NCBI GenBank assembly: GCA_964421815.1
Contig: CAYQYT010000005.1
Coordinates: 74,990 to 138,989 of the forward strand
Source: DTU089 sp964421815
GTDB lineage: Bacteria; Bacillota; Clostridia; Oscillospirales; Acutalibacteraceae
Direction: 5' to 3'
Length of the DNA stretch: 64,000 nucleotides
Shown: positions 35,666-44,668 of the stretch, piece after piece
Layout: every line of letters starts with the position of its first letter
Position numbering within the stretch: the stretch's first letter is position 1
The notes under the pieces: model-generated
Databases searched by the model: none
Told to the model about the DNA's origin: nothing
What the model saw: the letters and a program-made list of their open reading frames with translations, nothing else
Translations under genes and position numbers: made by a program

Positions 35666-38464
35666 ATGAAAAAGTTTTTATCCTTGATTCTCTCTGTGGT
35701 AATGGTGCTGACAACCTTTTCCGTAGTGGGCTTTGCAGTTGAAGAGCCCTTTGCATCGGGTGTTGTCGGTACTGCTGAAGATGGGTCTTTTTATTGGGAA
35801 CTTTCGGAGGACGGAGGTACTCTCACTGTAACGGGTCGGGGTGAAATGCCCGAATTTGAGGAAACACCCCAATGGCTTTCATATAATTTTACAAACCTTG
35901 TTATAGACGAAGGCATACTCAGTATCAGTACCGAGGCTTTTTCAAATGCCGCTAATCTTGAGAGCGTTGAACTCCCTTCAACTGTTGAGAGTATAGCTCA
36001 AAGAGCGTTCTATGGTTGTACGAACCTTAAAGATATTCAATTCCCCGAGGGTGTAGCATTTGTGGGTGCAATGGCATTTTACGGTTGTACTGCATTAAAA
36101 GAAATCAGAATACCCGAAACAGTAAAGGAAATAGAGAACTATGGTTTTGGCTATTACTGTAATGAGGAACTTGATGACGAATTTGCAAAGATTGACAGCG
36201 TAACCCTTTTCGCTAAGGCGGACACCGCAGCACAAAGGTATGCGAAGGAAAACGATATTCCTTTTATCAATTTAAGCGACTATACGGAGTTTTTTGAGTA
36301 TGAAATCCGCGAGGATTCCGAAAACGAAACACGTAGCATTGCATTGGTTTCATATAAAAATTGTCCCTATTCCGAGGAAATAATTATCCCCGAAGAAATT
36401 GAGGGTATCAAAGTTACCGATTTGGGAGATTTTCTTTTTGATGGCTCAAATGTAAAATCCGTTTATATTCCCGCAAGTGTAACAAATATTTCTTCAACCG
36501 CTTTTGAAAACTCATGTGACCTGATGGAAATTATCTGTGAAGAAGGCGGAAAATACAGTTCTCTTGACGGAGTTTTATATGGGGATGATTTTACCGCCCT
36601 TGTGAAAGTTCCCGAGGGAAAGGCAGAAATTACACAGTTTCCCGAGGATTTAAACACCGTATGTAGTTTTGCTTTCAAAAATACGGTAATCAAAAACATA
36701 GAACTTCCCAAATCTGTCATCATTCTTCAAGAAAATGCCTTTGCATTTTCAAGTCTTCAGGCAGTTGTTCTTCCCGAGGGTTTAAGTGAGATACCGAAAA
36801 TGTGCTTTTTCGGTTCCGTAAATATTACAAATGTTGTGATTCCCGAAACAGTAAAATCCATCGGTGCAAATGCATTCGGAAACTGTATTGCTCTTGAAGA
36901 TGTGTATTTGCCCTACGGGATTGAGTGCATTGAGGGTGCTGCATTCCATTGTACTGACCTTGAAAATGTAGTTGTTCCCGACAGTGTGAAAAGTATAGGC
37001 GATTATGCTTTCGGTTATTATAGTGAAGATGATATTGAGTTTGTAAAGGATGAAACTTTTGAAGTTATGGGCAGAAGCGGTACTGCCGCAGAGGAATATG
37101 CTGTAACTAACGGATTTTCCTTTACAGATGTTGCTCCCAAGCAACCTACAATATGGTATGCTAATACTGATAAGATTTCTGCAAATCTTTTCTGGGATAG
37201 TATTGACGGAGTAGAGTATTACGAAATATACAGAAAAACCAATAACAGCGATTTTGAAAAAATAGCAGAAGTGGGATGTGATGAAGATACTGTTTTCAGC
37301 GATACAACAGTTGAAAACAAAACTACATATACCTATTGTATCGTCTGTGTAAAGGGTAATCTGAAAAGTTCTTCCGAGAAGACCGTTGATATTGAATTTA
37401 TAAAGATATCCACACCCACACTTGTGAGTGCAAAAATGACGGAAAAGGGTATTAATGTAAACTGGAAAACAGTCAGCGATGCGGACGGATATATTCTTTA
37501 CAGAAAAACGGACTCATCCCAATGGAGTGAAATCGGTGTTTTTAAGGGCAGTGTAACAGCATTTGAAGATACCACATGCAAGAGCGGTCAGACTTATTAC
37601 TATACCGTAAAAGCATATAGCGGAGCTGTTGAAAGCGGTTGTGACTACGATGGCGTTAGTGCAATGTATCTGAGTATTCCCAAACTTAAAAAGGCGGAAA
37701 ACACTTCAAGCGGTATTAAGATAACTTGGGAAAAGGTTACCGGTGCTAACGGTTATATCATCGGAAGAAAGAGCGGTTCCGGCGGTTGGAAACAAATAGC
37801 CAAAACAAAGGATGTAAGCAGTTATACCGATAAAACTGCAAAATCCGGAACTACATATACATATACCGTTGTACCCGTTTGCGACAGCGTTAAAGGATTT
37901 TATAACGAAAAAGGTATAACATATCGTAGGATTTCACATGTTACAATCAAGAGCACCTCAAGCACCGCCGACGGTGTAAAGATAACATGGGAGCCTGTTT
38001 CAAATTGCACAGGCTATACAGTTTACAGAAAAACCGAAAAAGGAACATATAAAAAAATTACAACTGTTAAGGGTGCGAAAAGTTCAACCTATACGGACAA
38101 AAAGGTAACAAGCGGTGTTAAGTACTATTATAAGGTTGTAGCTTACAGCGGCTCCTATGTAAGCAGTTACACAGAGGTTTCGCGATACTACCTTGATAAC
38201 CCACAGCTTTCAAGTGCAAGCAGCGGCAAAAGCGGTGTTACTGTAAAATGGGGTACTGTTAAGGGTGCAAGCGGATATTATGTGTATCGCAAAACAGGGG
38301 ACGGAAGTTATAAAAAGATTGCAACGGTTAAGGGACGAACAAAGAAATCCTACCTTGACAAATCCGCAAAAAAAGGCAAAACCTACACCTACAAAGTGAA
38401 AGCCTATTACGGCAAAACCACAAGCGCATATTCAAATACCAAAAAAATAAAAGATAAATATTAA
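35666..38464 (+). CDS. Secreted BspA-type leucine-rich repeat protein with fibronectin III domains
   Basis: 932 residues. A signal peptide (residues 1-25) is followed by BspA-like LRR units from about 60 to 480, recognisable as repeated IPETVKSIGANAFGNC-type segments, with two loops containing AKADTAAQRYAKEN-type strands. About five fibronectin III-like domains follow from 490 to the end, each with a YxIYRK...YxY...A pattern (GYILYRKTDSS, GYTVYRKTEKG, GYYVYRKTGDG). No sortase motif or membrane anchor is seen; the basic C-terminus may bind the wall. A role in adhesion or glycan binding is likely from the family. Confidence 0.9.
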   Translation: MKKFLSLILSVVMVLTTFSVVGFAVEEPFASGVVGTAEDGSFYWELSEDGGTLTVTGRGEMPEFEETPQWLSYNFTNLVIDEGILSISTEAFSNAANLESVELPSTVESIAQRAFYGCTNLKDIQFPEGVAFVGAMAFYGCTALKEIRIPETVKEIENYGFGYYCNEELDDEFAKIDSVTLFAKADTAAQRYAKENDIPFINLSDYTEFFEYEIREDSENETRSIALVSYKNCPYSEEIIIPEEIEGIKVTDLGDFLFDGSNVKSVYIPASVTNISSTAFENSCDLMEIICEEGGKYSSLDGVLYGDDFTALVKVPEGKAEITQFPEDLNTVCSFAFKNTVIKNIELPKSVIILQENAFAFSSLQAVVLPEGLSEIPKMCFFGSVNITNVVIPETVKSIGANAFGNCIALEDVYLPYGIECIEGAAFHCTDLENVVVPDSVKSIGDYAFGYYSEDDIEFVKDETFEVMGRSGTAAEEYAVTNGFSFTDVAPKQPTIWYANTDKISANLFWDSIDGVEYYEIYRKTNNSDFEKIAEVGCDEDTVFSDTTVENKTTYTYCIVCVKGNLKSSSEKTVDIEFIKISTPTLVSAKMTEKGINVNWKTVSDADGYILYRKTDSSQWSEIGVFKGSVTAFEDTTCKSGQTYYYTVKAYSGAVESGCDYDGVSAMYLSIPKLKKAENTSSGIKITWEKVTGANGYIIGRKSGSGGWKQIAKTKDVSSYTDKTAKSGTTYTYTVVPVCDSVKGFYNEKGITYRRISHVTIKSTSSTADGVKITWEPVSNCTGYTVYRKTEKGTYKKITTVKGAKSSTYTDKKVTSGVKYYYKVVAYSGSYVSSYTEVSRYYLDNPQLSSASSGKSGVTVKWGTVKGASGYYVYRKTGDGSYKKIATVKGRTKKSYLDKSAKKGKTYTYKVKAYYGKTTSAYSNTKKIKDKY

Positions 38465-38480
38465 AAAATCGGGGCTGTAA

Positions 38481-38516
38481 TGCGTGGGTGTCCAGAGGAC
38501 ACTCACGCAGTTTTAT
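38481..38516 (+). terminator. Strong hairpin after the LRR gene, probable terminator
   Basis: TGCGTGGGTGTCC pairs with GGACACTCACGCA around AGA, followed by GTTTTATTC. Confidence 0.55.
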
Positions 38517-38734
38517 TCGCCATACGGCGAGTGATATTGCTTCGCAGTTATATAATGCTACGCATTGTGATATTGTCCTTCGGACAGTTTTATGCGAATA
38601 AAATAACACTGAAATCGAAGATTTCAATATCACTATGCCGAAAAGTGCATAATATCACTCTTTCCGAAGGAAAGAATATCACTTGAAGTTAAAGGCGCAC
38701 TTACTCACCACTTTTAGTGGCAGTGCAAAAAAGT

Positions 38735-38773
38735 AAGAGTTAATGTAGCTTTTTGATACATTAACTCTTTTTT
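38735..38773 (+). terminator. Intrinsic terminator at the right part of the hairpin array
   Basis: Stem AAGAGTTAATGTA/TACATTAACTCTT with a nine-base loop and a T-run. Confidence 0.7.
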
Positions 38774-38836
38774 GTCCTTTAGAGTACGACTCAAAAAACA
38801 AGAGTTTTTTACAACCCCATTTCTGTGTTATTTATA

Positions 38837-40129
38837 TTATTGGGGGTATTCAACTTCTTTGCTAAGACAGTTTATTGCAAATAAATTGGGTATCGCCATA
38901 AGCCCATTGCAGATATCTGCAACTTCCCAAATGATCTTCGGTGGATTTATACTGCCGATAAATACAAGGATTATATAAATTACCTTGTAAAATTTTGTGT
39001 GTTTCCTTCCGAATAAACAGACGAAACTTTTTTCGCCGTAAAAGGAACAACTTGTAAGGGATGTAAAAGCAAATACGGCAGTAAGAGCCGAAATTCCTTT
39101 TCTGCCGATTTCTCCGATTGTTGAATATGCGGTAATGGACAAATCTGCCCCGAAAAGTTGATTTTTTGAGTCGAACGTAGCCGTGAGAATAACAAATGCG
39201 GTTACAGTGCAAAGAAAAACAGTGTCAATAAAAACTTCAAGCATTGCCCACATTCCCTGGGTCTCGGCATTTTGATTGTTTGATTCGGAGTGGAGGATGG
39301 TGGAGGATCCTAATCCGGCTTCATTTGAAAAAACACCTCTCGACACACCGTAGCGCATTGCTTTGAACAAACCAAATCCGTTAACAGCCTTTAAAGAGAA
39401 AGCCTCTTTAAAAACCAACGAAATGCAGGGGAGCAGGTTTTTTCTGAATTTTACTGTGACTGCCGTGCTTAATATAAGGTACAAAATTGTCATTAAAGGA
39501 ACCGCAACAGTACCGAATCTTGATATTCTGCCGATACCTCCGCTTATTATTACTAAGCACAGCAATGAAATTACAGCACCGACTATGTATTTGTTAATAT
39601 TGAACCCTATGGATAGGGATTCCGCTACCGAGTTGCTTTGAGTTAGATTCCCCATACTCATTGCGGAAAAAAGTGTAAATACTGCATAAGCCTTAGCAAG
39701 GCCCTTCATTTTAATGCCGTTTTCTATGTATGAGAAAGAGCCTCCTTCAAAAATGCCATATATGTTTTTCCTTCTGTACCGAACACCAAGGAAATTTTCG
39801 GAATAGGCAGTCATCATGGAAAGAAGTGCAGAAATCCACATCCAAAAAACTGTTCCGGGACCACCGGAATAAATAGCTGTTGCCACCCCAACAATGTTGC
39901 CGGTACCAATGCATGCACCAAGGACGGAGCAGAAAGTACTGAATTGCGAGATTCCGCTGCTTTCGGTTTTTGTGAACATCTTACCGACTGTTTCTTTAAG
40001 CATGAGCGGAAAACCGCGTATTTGAAAAAAACCGCTTTTTACGGAAAAACGTAATGCAGTAAAAATAAAAATCATCAGCATGGGTAATCCCCAAACTACT
40101 GAACCGACAGCGTTTAAGATATTTTCCAT
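38837..40129 (-). CDS. AGCS-family sodium:amino acid symporter
   Basis: 430 residues from ATG 40129 (MENILNAVG), preceded by AGAGGTG. About ten membrane helices. GACIGTGNIVGVATAIYSGG and PGTVFWMW form the family's ion and substrate binding signature; SRGVFSNEAGLGSS is the second conserved block. AGCS proteins take up alanine, glycine or serine with sodium. The C-terminal part is slightly shorter than in the best known members. It is divergent from the MATE gene and faces the hairpin array, which may terminate it. Confidence 0.9.
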   Translation of the reverse strand: MENILNAVGSVVWGLPMLMIFIFTALRFSVKSGFFQIRGFPLMLKETVGKMFTKTESSGISQFSTFCSVLGACIGTGNIVGVATAIYSGGPGTVFWMWISALLSMMTAYSENFLGVRYRRKNIYGIFEGGSFSYIENGIKMKGLAKAYAVFTLFSAMSMGNLTQSNSVAESLSIGFNINKYIVGAVISLLCLVIISGGIGRISRFGTVAVPLMTILYLILSTAVTVKFRKNLLPCISLVFKEAFSLKAVNGFGLFKAMRYGVSRGVFSNEAGLGSSTILHSESNNQNAETQGMWAMLEVFIDTVFLCTVTAFVILTATFDSKNQLFGADLSITAYSTIGEIGRKGISALTAVFAFTSLTSCSFYGEKSFVCLFGRKHTKFYKVIYIILVFIGSINPPKIIWEVADICNGLMAIPNLFAINCLSKEVEYPQ

Positions 40130-40220
40130 TACGCACCTCTTTTCCTTTGACAAACGGCTAAAACAATCCTATAATATCATACTGTGAGAATTTTCTGTTT
40201 ATTCTTGAAAGGAGCGTATA

Positions 40221-41570
40221 ATGGCTCGTGATTTAACAAGCGGAAAAACAGGCAAGGTATTGCTTCAGTTTACAATGCCGCTTTTTATAAGTGTTGTTTT
40301 TCAGCAGATGTACAGTATAGCGGACAGTCTTATTGCAGGCCGTTTCGCAGGGGAGGATGCTTTGGCGGCAGTTGGTGCCTCATATCCTATAACAAATATT
40401 TTTAACGCAGTGGCAATTGGGTGCAATATCGGTTGCAGTGTTGTTATATCCCAACTCTTCGGAGCAAGGGATTACAAAAAAGTCAAAACAGCCATATCAA
40501 CATCTCTTATTTCATGCGTTGTTTTAGGTGGGGTGTTGACGCTTACGGGCATTGTTTTGACTCCATCGCTTATGGATGCCATTGATACACCCCAAAACAT
40601 CTTTGATAGTTCTGCGCTGTATCTTGAAATATATATCGGGGGCTTTGTTTTCCTGTTTATTTATAATGTAGCAAACGGAATCTTTACTTCTTTGGGAGAT
40701 TCAAAAACTTCACTTTATTTTTTGATTTTTTCCTCCGTATTCAATGTGATTCTTGACTATGTTTTAGTTGTAGATTTTAATATGGGTGTGTCGGGAGTTG
40801 CTTGGGCAACCTTTATTGCTCAGGGACTTGCGGGTATTCTTTCGGTTATAACACTTTTGTATCAGGTGAGAAAATTACCCGTAAAAGAAAAAGCCTCTCT
40901 GTTTTCAATTGACTTGTTAAAGCGTATTGCGGGGATTTCCATACCCAGTGTGCTTCAGCAAAGTTTTGTTTCTGTGGGCAATGTGTTTATTCAAAAACTC
41001 ATAAACGGCTATGGCTCTTCGGTTGTCGCAGGTTTTTCAGCGGCAATGAAACTGAACACATTTACAATAAATGCCCTTTATACATTCGGTAATGCGGTGT
41101 CAAGTTTTACTGCCCAAAATTTCGGCGCAAAAAAATATTCCCGCATAAGAGAGGGAATGAAATACGGAACAACAATGACCGTCATAACGGGAATAATTTT
41201 TGCTTTACTGTTTCTTGTGTTTAATGTTCAGTTAATAGAAGTATTCATCGAAGGGAACAGAGGCGGAGAAGCGGTAATCTCAGGCTCCCGCTTTTTGAAA
41301 ACCGTAGCACCCTTTTATTCGTTTATTGGCATAAAATTGGTCTGCGACGGTATTCTACGCGGTGTGGGACGAATGAAACTGTTTATGGTGGCAACCTTTA
41401 CGGATTTAATTCTGCGAGTAATACTTGCCTTTGTTTTCTCTCCCATTTGGGGCTATCAGGGTATATGGAGTTCCTGGCCAATAGGTTGGTTGGCGGCAAA
41501 TGTCCTCTCCCTTATATTCTATTTCATTGTAATAAACAAACTTGACAAAAAACCTGTGCAGTCTCATTGA
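40221..41570 (+). CDS. MATE family efflux transporter
   Basis: 449 residues with twelve membrane helices in two halves. The N-terminal part RDLTSGKTGKVLLQFTMPLF and MYSIADSLIAGRFAGEDALAA fits the MATE family, and the second half begins near GISIPSVLQQSFVSVGN. Exports cationic or other organic compounds against a sodium or proton gradient; substrate unknown. AAAGGAG precedes the ATG. Its last codons lie inside the stem of the terminator serving the opposite strand, an overlap noted below. Confidence 0.9.
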   Translation: MARDLTSGKTGKVLLQFTMPLFISVVFQQMYSIADSLIAGRFAGEDALAAVGASYPITNIFNAVAIGCNIGCSVVISQLFGARDYKKVKTAISTSLISCVVLGGVLTLTGIVLTPSLMDAIDTPQNIFDSSALYLEIYIGGFVFLFIYNVANGIFTSLGDSKTSLYFLIFSSVFNVILDYVLVVDFNMGVSGVAWATFIAQGLAGILSVITLLYQVRKLPVKEKASLFSIDLLKRIAGISIPSVLQQSFVSVGNVFIQKLINGYGSSVVAGFSAAMKLNTFTINALYTFGNAVSSFTAQNFGAKKYSRIREGMKYGTTMTVITGIIFALLFLVFNVQLIEVFIEGNRGGEAVISGSRFLKTVAPFYSFIGIKLVCDGILRGVGRMKLFMVATFTDLILRVILAFVFSPIWGYQGIWSSWPIGWLAANVLSLIFYFIVINKLDKKPVQSH

Positions 41571-41585
41571 GGGACTGCACAGGTT
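41545..41585 (-). terminator. Terminator of rlmH operon, overlapping the 3' end of the MATE gene
   Basis: Thirteen-base stem AACCTGTGCAGTC/GACTGCACAGGTT; on the minus strand followed by TTTTTTGTC. The MATE stop codon (41568-41570) lies in its loop. Confidence 0.8.
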
Positions 41586-41597
41586 CGCTTTATATAA

Positions 41598-41771
41598 TCA
41601 ATTTTGTTTTCTGACAATTCGGTATTCATCATCCGCTCTGAAATAAGGACAGGCATCATTTGATGAGGTGAGGAATTTTAAATATTCATCTTCATCAAGT
41701 TCAATATCGCAAAAGTATTCCTCTAAATCCTCGTCGTATCTGTAATTTTCACACATTTCGCACATTGCCAT
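41598..41771 (-). CDS. Small DUF6472-type cysteine-rich protein
   Basis: 57 residues, read from ATG 41771 to TGA at 41598. The protein begins MAMCEMCENYRYDEDLEEYF, with a CxxC pair, then a third and fourth cysteine in EYFCDIELDEDEY and DACPYFRADDEYRIVRKQN, the pattern of a small family found next to rlmH in Clostridia. It starts nine bases after the rlmH stop and shares its transcript. The four cysteines suggest a metal site, perhaps zinc. The role is unknown. Confidence 0.85.
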   Translation of the reverse strand: MAMCEMCENYRYDEDLEEYFCDIELDEDEYLKFLTSSNDACPYFRADDEYRIVRKQN

Positions 41772-41780
41772 AATGAAACC

Positions 41781-42260
41781 TCATTTGTGGTATTTTCCGT
41801 TATTGTTAATCTGAAAAGCCCTGTAAATTTGTTCAAGGAGCATAACCCTCATAAGCTGGTGGGGAAATGTCATAGGGGAAAAAGAAAGTTTAAAATCCGA
41901 AAGGCTCTTTATTTCGGGTGAAAGACCGAAAGAACTTCCGATAATGAATACCAGGTTGCTTTTTCCGTTTATGGCGGCATCGGAAAAAGACTTTGCAAAT
42001 TCTTCGCTGGACTTTTCCTTTCCCTCAATGCATAGGGAGAAAATGTAACTGTTATTGGGGATTTTCTTTTTGATTTCCTCCGCTTCTTTTAAAAGGGCAG
42101 TGTCAATTTCCGTTTGAGAGGGATTGTCCGATAAACGCACGGGATTCAGTTCTATAACATCAAGTTTACCGTAAGCGGAAATTCTTTTAGAATATTCACT
42201 TATGGCATCCCTCAAATACTTTTCCTTTAATTTGCCAAGGGCGATTACTGTAATATTCAT
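41781..42260 (-). CDS. rlmH: 23S rRNA (pseudouridine1915-N3)-methyltransferase
   Basis: 159 residues. The SPOUT knot is seen as LVFIIGSSFGLSPEIK near residue 108 and FPHQLMRVMLLEQIYRAFQI near the C-terminus. RlmH methylates N3 of pseudouridine 1915 in helix 69 of 23S rRNA. It starts one base inside the stop of the M23 peptidase gene (TAATG) and is followed by the small DUF6472 gene. Length is the family standard. Confidence 0.95.
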   Translation of the reverse strand: MNITVIALGKLKEKYLRDAISEYSKRISAYGKLDVIELNPVRLSDNPSQTEIDTALLKEAEEIKKKIPNNSYIFSLCIEGKEKSSEEFAKSFSDAAINGKSNLVFIIGSSFGLSPEIKSLSDFKLSFSPMTFPHQLMRVMLLEQIYRAFQINNNGKYHK

Positions 42261-43615
42261 TATTCAAGTCCTAAATACGGCGCAGGGTTAATTCTGTTAC
42301 CGTTAATTCTTACTTCAAAGTGCAGATGGGCGCCGAAAGAATAGCCTGTGTTACCGACTCTGCCTATTGCCTGACCCTTGGTTACAGTATCACCGGGGTT
42401 CACCATAAGGGAATTGTCAAGCATATGGGCATAAAGTGTTTCAACGCCGTTACCATGGTCAATAACTACATAGTTGCCGTAACCGCCGTTGCTCCAACCT
42501 GCTTGGGTTACGGTACCTGAAGCTCCTGCAACAACAAGGGAGCCGGAAGCACTTGCACCGGAAATATCAATGCCCCTGTGATAACCGAGACTTCTGTAAC
42601 CGAAGGGGGATGTAACGGTAAACAGACCAACAACCGGCCAACAGAAATATCCGGTAGTTTGCAAAACGGAGTACGTACCCAAAGAAAGGCTTTCTGCACG
42701 GATTCCTCGTTCGATAATCTGTGAAACGGGTGCTTTTACGGATACGTTCATAAGTTTTTCAGCAGATACTTTTTTATCTCCGATGTATGTTACAAGGTCA
42801 ATGGCATAAGCAGAACCGTTTGTGCCGTTTCTGCGAGTCCTTGTGTCACCTATGAAGAGGGTGTTGGTCTGTATTTCAACTGTATCATACTCGACGGTTT
42901 TAATAGTCTTCTCGCAGTTGGCATGGCAGATTTCAAGAGGGGAGAGAATTTTAAGATTCAATTCCAATTGCTCTGCCGACCAAATTCTATCGTCGCTTTC
43001 TTCATAATATGCATCGGCAAATGTGATTTCCTGTGCAAAGGCAACCGAGGAGTCGGGGTATTGCTTTTGAGCGTTTTTAAGTTGAGCGTAAAAAATTTCG
43101 CGAGCTTCCTGTCTGTTTTTTACGGTACAAAAAAGTTCTTTGTCAATGTAAATCTCCGTAACAGAAATTCGTTCGGGAGCAAGTTTTTTTATAATATCTT
43201 CCGATAAAATATCGCTGCTTTTAATGTTGTAAGGTTCAGTTTTGACTTTTTGGGTTTCGAACTTGCTGTTAGAGGTGAGTCCCAGGTAGTTAAGTGCCAG
43301 GGTGTTAGCGTGATCCGCATCATTTTGCGTTCCTGCATAGCCAACGATTTCACCACCTATTTTAACGGCGAAAGCATCGGTTTTCCCGTCATTGGAAACC
43401 AGAAAAAACACAGAAGCCCCTATTACCGAAAAAACAAGAATAAAAGAAATGCTTCTTTTGAAGAATGTTTTAGCAGATGCAAAAGAAGTTTTATTAAATT
43501 TGAAAAGCTTTTGCAAGCCTTTTAAAAAGATTTTGAAAAATCCCGTGAATATGCTTGTAATAAGAATTCCGAGATTTGCTATATAAACATACAGCGTTCT
43601 GAATATCAGTCCCAT
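42260..43615 (-). CDS. Membrane-anchored M23 peptidase with G5 domain
   Basis: 451 residues. An amphipathic or hydrophobic N-terminal region (1-30) and a clear membrane helix (about 52-74) anchor it. A middle region of about 150 residues precedes a G5 domain (about 229-295, KTIKTVEYDTVEIQTNTLF onward). The C-terminal LytM/M23 domain has the zinc ligands in YHRGIDIS and HLHFEV with SPFGYR in front. It probably cleaves peptidoglycan cross-bridges; in spore formers such proteins also act in engulfment. It is co-transcribed with rlmH. Confidence 0.9.
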   Translation of the reverse strand: MGLIFRTLYVYIANLGILITSIFTGFFKIFLKGLQKLFKFNKTSFASAKTFFKRSISFILVFSVIGASVFFLVSNDGKTDAFAVKIGGEIVGYAGTQNDADHANTLALNYLGLTSNSKFETQKVKTEPYNIKSSDILSEDIIKKLAPERISVTEIYIDKELFCTVKNRQEAREIFYAQLKNAQKQYPDSSVAFAQEITFADAYYEESDDRIWSAEQLELNLKILSPLEICHANCEKTIKTVEYDTVEIQTNTLFIGDTRTRRNGTNGSAYAIDLVTYIGDKKVSAEKLMNVSVKAPVSQIIERGIRAESLSLGTYSVLQTTGYFCWPVVGLFTVTSPFGYRSLGYHRGIDISGASASGSLVVAGASGTVTQAGWSNGGYGNYVVIDHGNGVETLYAHMLDNSLMVNPGDTVTKGQAIGRVGNTGYSFGAHLHFEVRINGNRINPAPYLGLE

Positions 43616-43738
43616 AAAAACTCACTTTCAAAGATATATACAATAATATATCACAATTCAAGATTCTTAACAAGGGTTATGAATAAAGTTTACAAATAAT
43701 TATAAATATATCATTGAAACAGTAAATGATTTTTACTA

Positions 43739-43767
43739 TTGTTTATTTTAGAAATATATGGTATTAT
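43739..43767 (+). promoter_or_regulatory. Candidate promoter of the GH43 operon
   Basis: TTGTTT at 43739, 17 bases, TATTAT at 43762-43767 with TGG in front, 33 bases before the GTG start. Confidence 0.55.
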
Positions 43768-43800
43768 GAAGTATAAACTTGGGTTGAAATCGGTGATTTA

Positions 43801-44652
43801 GTGAAGAACTCGGAAATAAATATCAGGGATCCCTTTGTCCTTACATATAACGGAAAATATTATATGTACGGAACAAGGGCGGCAAATTTCGGCATAAAAA
43901 CAGGCGGATTTGATGTTTATATCAGCACTGATTTGGAGAATTGGTCGGAGCCTGTTGAGGTTTTTAATTCCGAAAAATACGGATTTAATACCGCGGCTAA
44001 TTGGGCACCTGAAGTTCACGGTTACAATGGCAATTTTTATATGTTTGCAACATTTACAAAACCTAATGGTTTGAGAGGAACGTACATATTAAGAAGCAAC
44101 AGCCCCGACGGGCAGTTTGTTCCTGTTTCCGACGGCGCGGTCACACCTTATGATTGGGAATGTCTTGACGGCACCCTCTATATTGAAAACGGCAAGCCCT
44201 ATTGTGTTTTTTGCCACGAACATACTCAAATTCTTGACGGAACGATTTGCTTTGTGGAGTTAAAGTCGGATTTTTCGGGAAGCATCGGTGAGCCTGTTGA
44301 ACTGTTTGCCGCAAGCTCGTTTTTGAAAAGGAGTGCCTCGGAAAATTGCCACAATGTTACGGACGGTCCCTTCCTTTTCAAAAAAGAAAACGGCAAGCTT
44401 ATTATGATTTGGTCAACTTGTAATAACGGCTACTTGCAATGTGTTGCCGCTTCCCACAACGGCTCGATTTTCGGAAAATGGAGCCATATAAAACCGATTT
44501 TTGAAGATAACGGCGGTCACGGTATGATTTTTAGAACCCTTGAAGGGAGTTTGAAATTGACCCTCCACTGTCCCAATACCCAAACACTTGAAAGACCTAT
44601 GTTTTTCTCTGTGGAAGAAACAGAGGATTCTCTGACAATAGTTAACGACTGA
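43801..44652 (+). CDS. Glycoside hydrolase family 43-like protein
   Basis: 283 residues from a GTG start with only a weak GGTG upstream. The five-bladed beta-propeller pattern is clear: NIRDPFVLTYNGKYYMYGT carries the GH43 base aspartate (near residue 9), WAPEVHGYNGNFYMFAT, WECLDGTLYIENGKPYCVF and TDGPFLFKKENGKLIMIW follow as repeated blades, and GGHGMIFRTLEG ends it. There is no signal peptide, so it acts inside the cell or is not secreted by the Sec route. It leads a unit with a polysaccharide exporter, an odd place for a plant-sugar hydrolase. Confidence 0.8.
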   Translation: MKNSEINIRDPFVLTYNGKYYMYGTRAANFGIKTGGFDVYISTDLENWSEPVEVFNSEKYGFNTAANWAPEVHGYNGNFYMFATFTKPNGLRGTYILRSNSPDGQFVPVSDGAVTPYDWECLDGTLYIENGKPYCVFCHEHTQILDGTICFVELKSDFSGSIGEPVELFAASSFLKRSASENCHNVTDGPFLFKKENGKLIMIWSTCNNGYLQCVAASHNGSIFGKWSHIKPIFEDNGGHGMIFRTLEGSLKLTLHCPNTQTLERPMFFSVEETEDSLTIVND

Positions 44653-44668
44653 TAAAGGGGTGTCAAAA

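Larger units (their letters stand above)
38472..38818. repeat. Hairpin array element, apparently inserted in a terminator repeat
   Basis: Starts with GGGGCTGTAA and ends with TTACAACCCC, the two arms of the dispersed terminator family. Between them lie a 13-base-pair hairpin (38481-38509), then small hairpins with loops such as TTCG or CTACG, joined by GTGATATT on the left (38531, 38567) and its complement AATATCAC on the right (38626, 38651, 38675), centred on TTTTATGCGAATAAAA. The whole can fold as one branched cruciform. A further terminator hairpin lies at 38735-38773. No coding region is supported. Confidence 0.75.

Noticed and set aside
38480..38686. Short reading frame of 68 residues in the hairpin array
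   Set aside because: No binding site, and the sequence is explained by inverted repeats.
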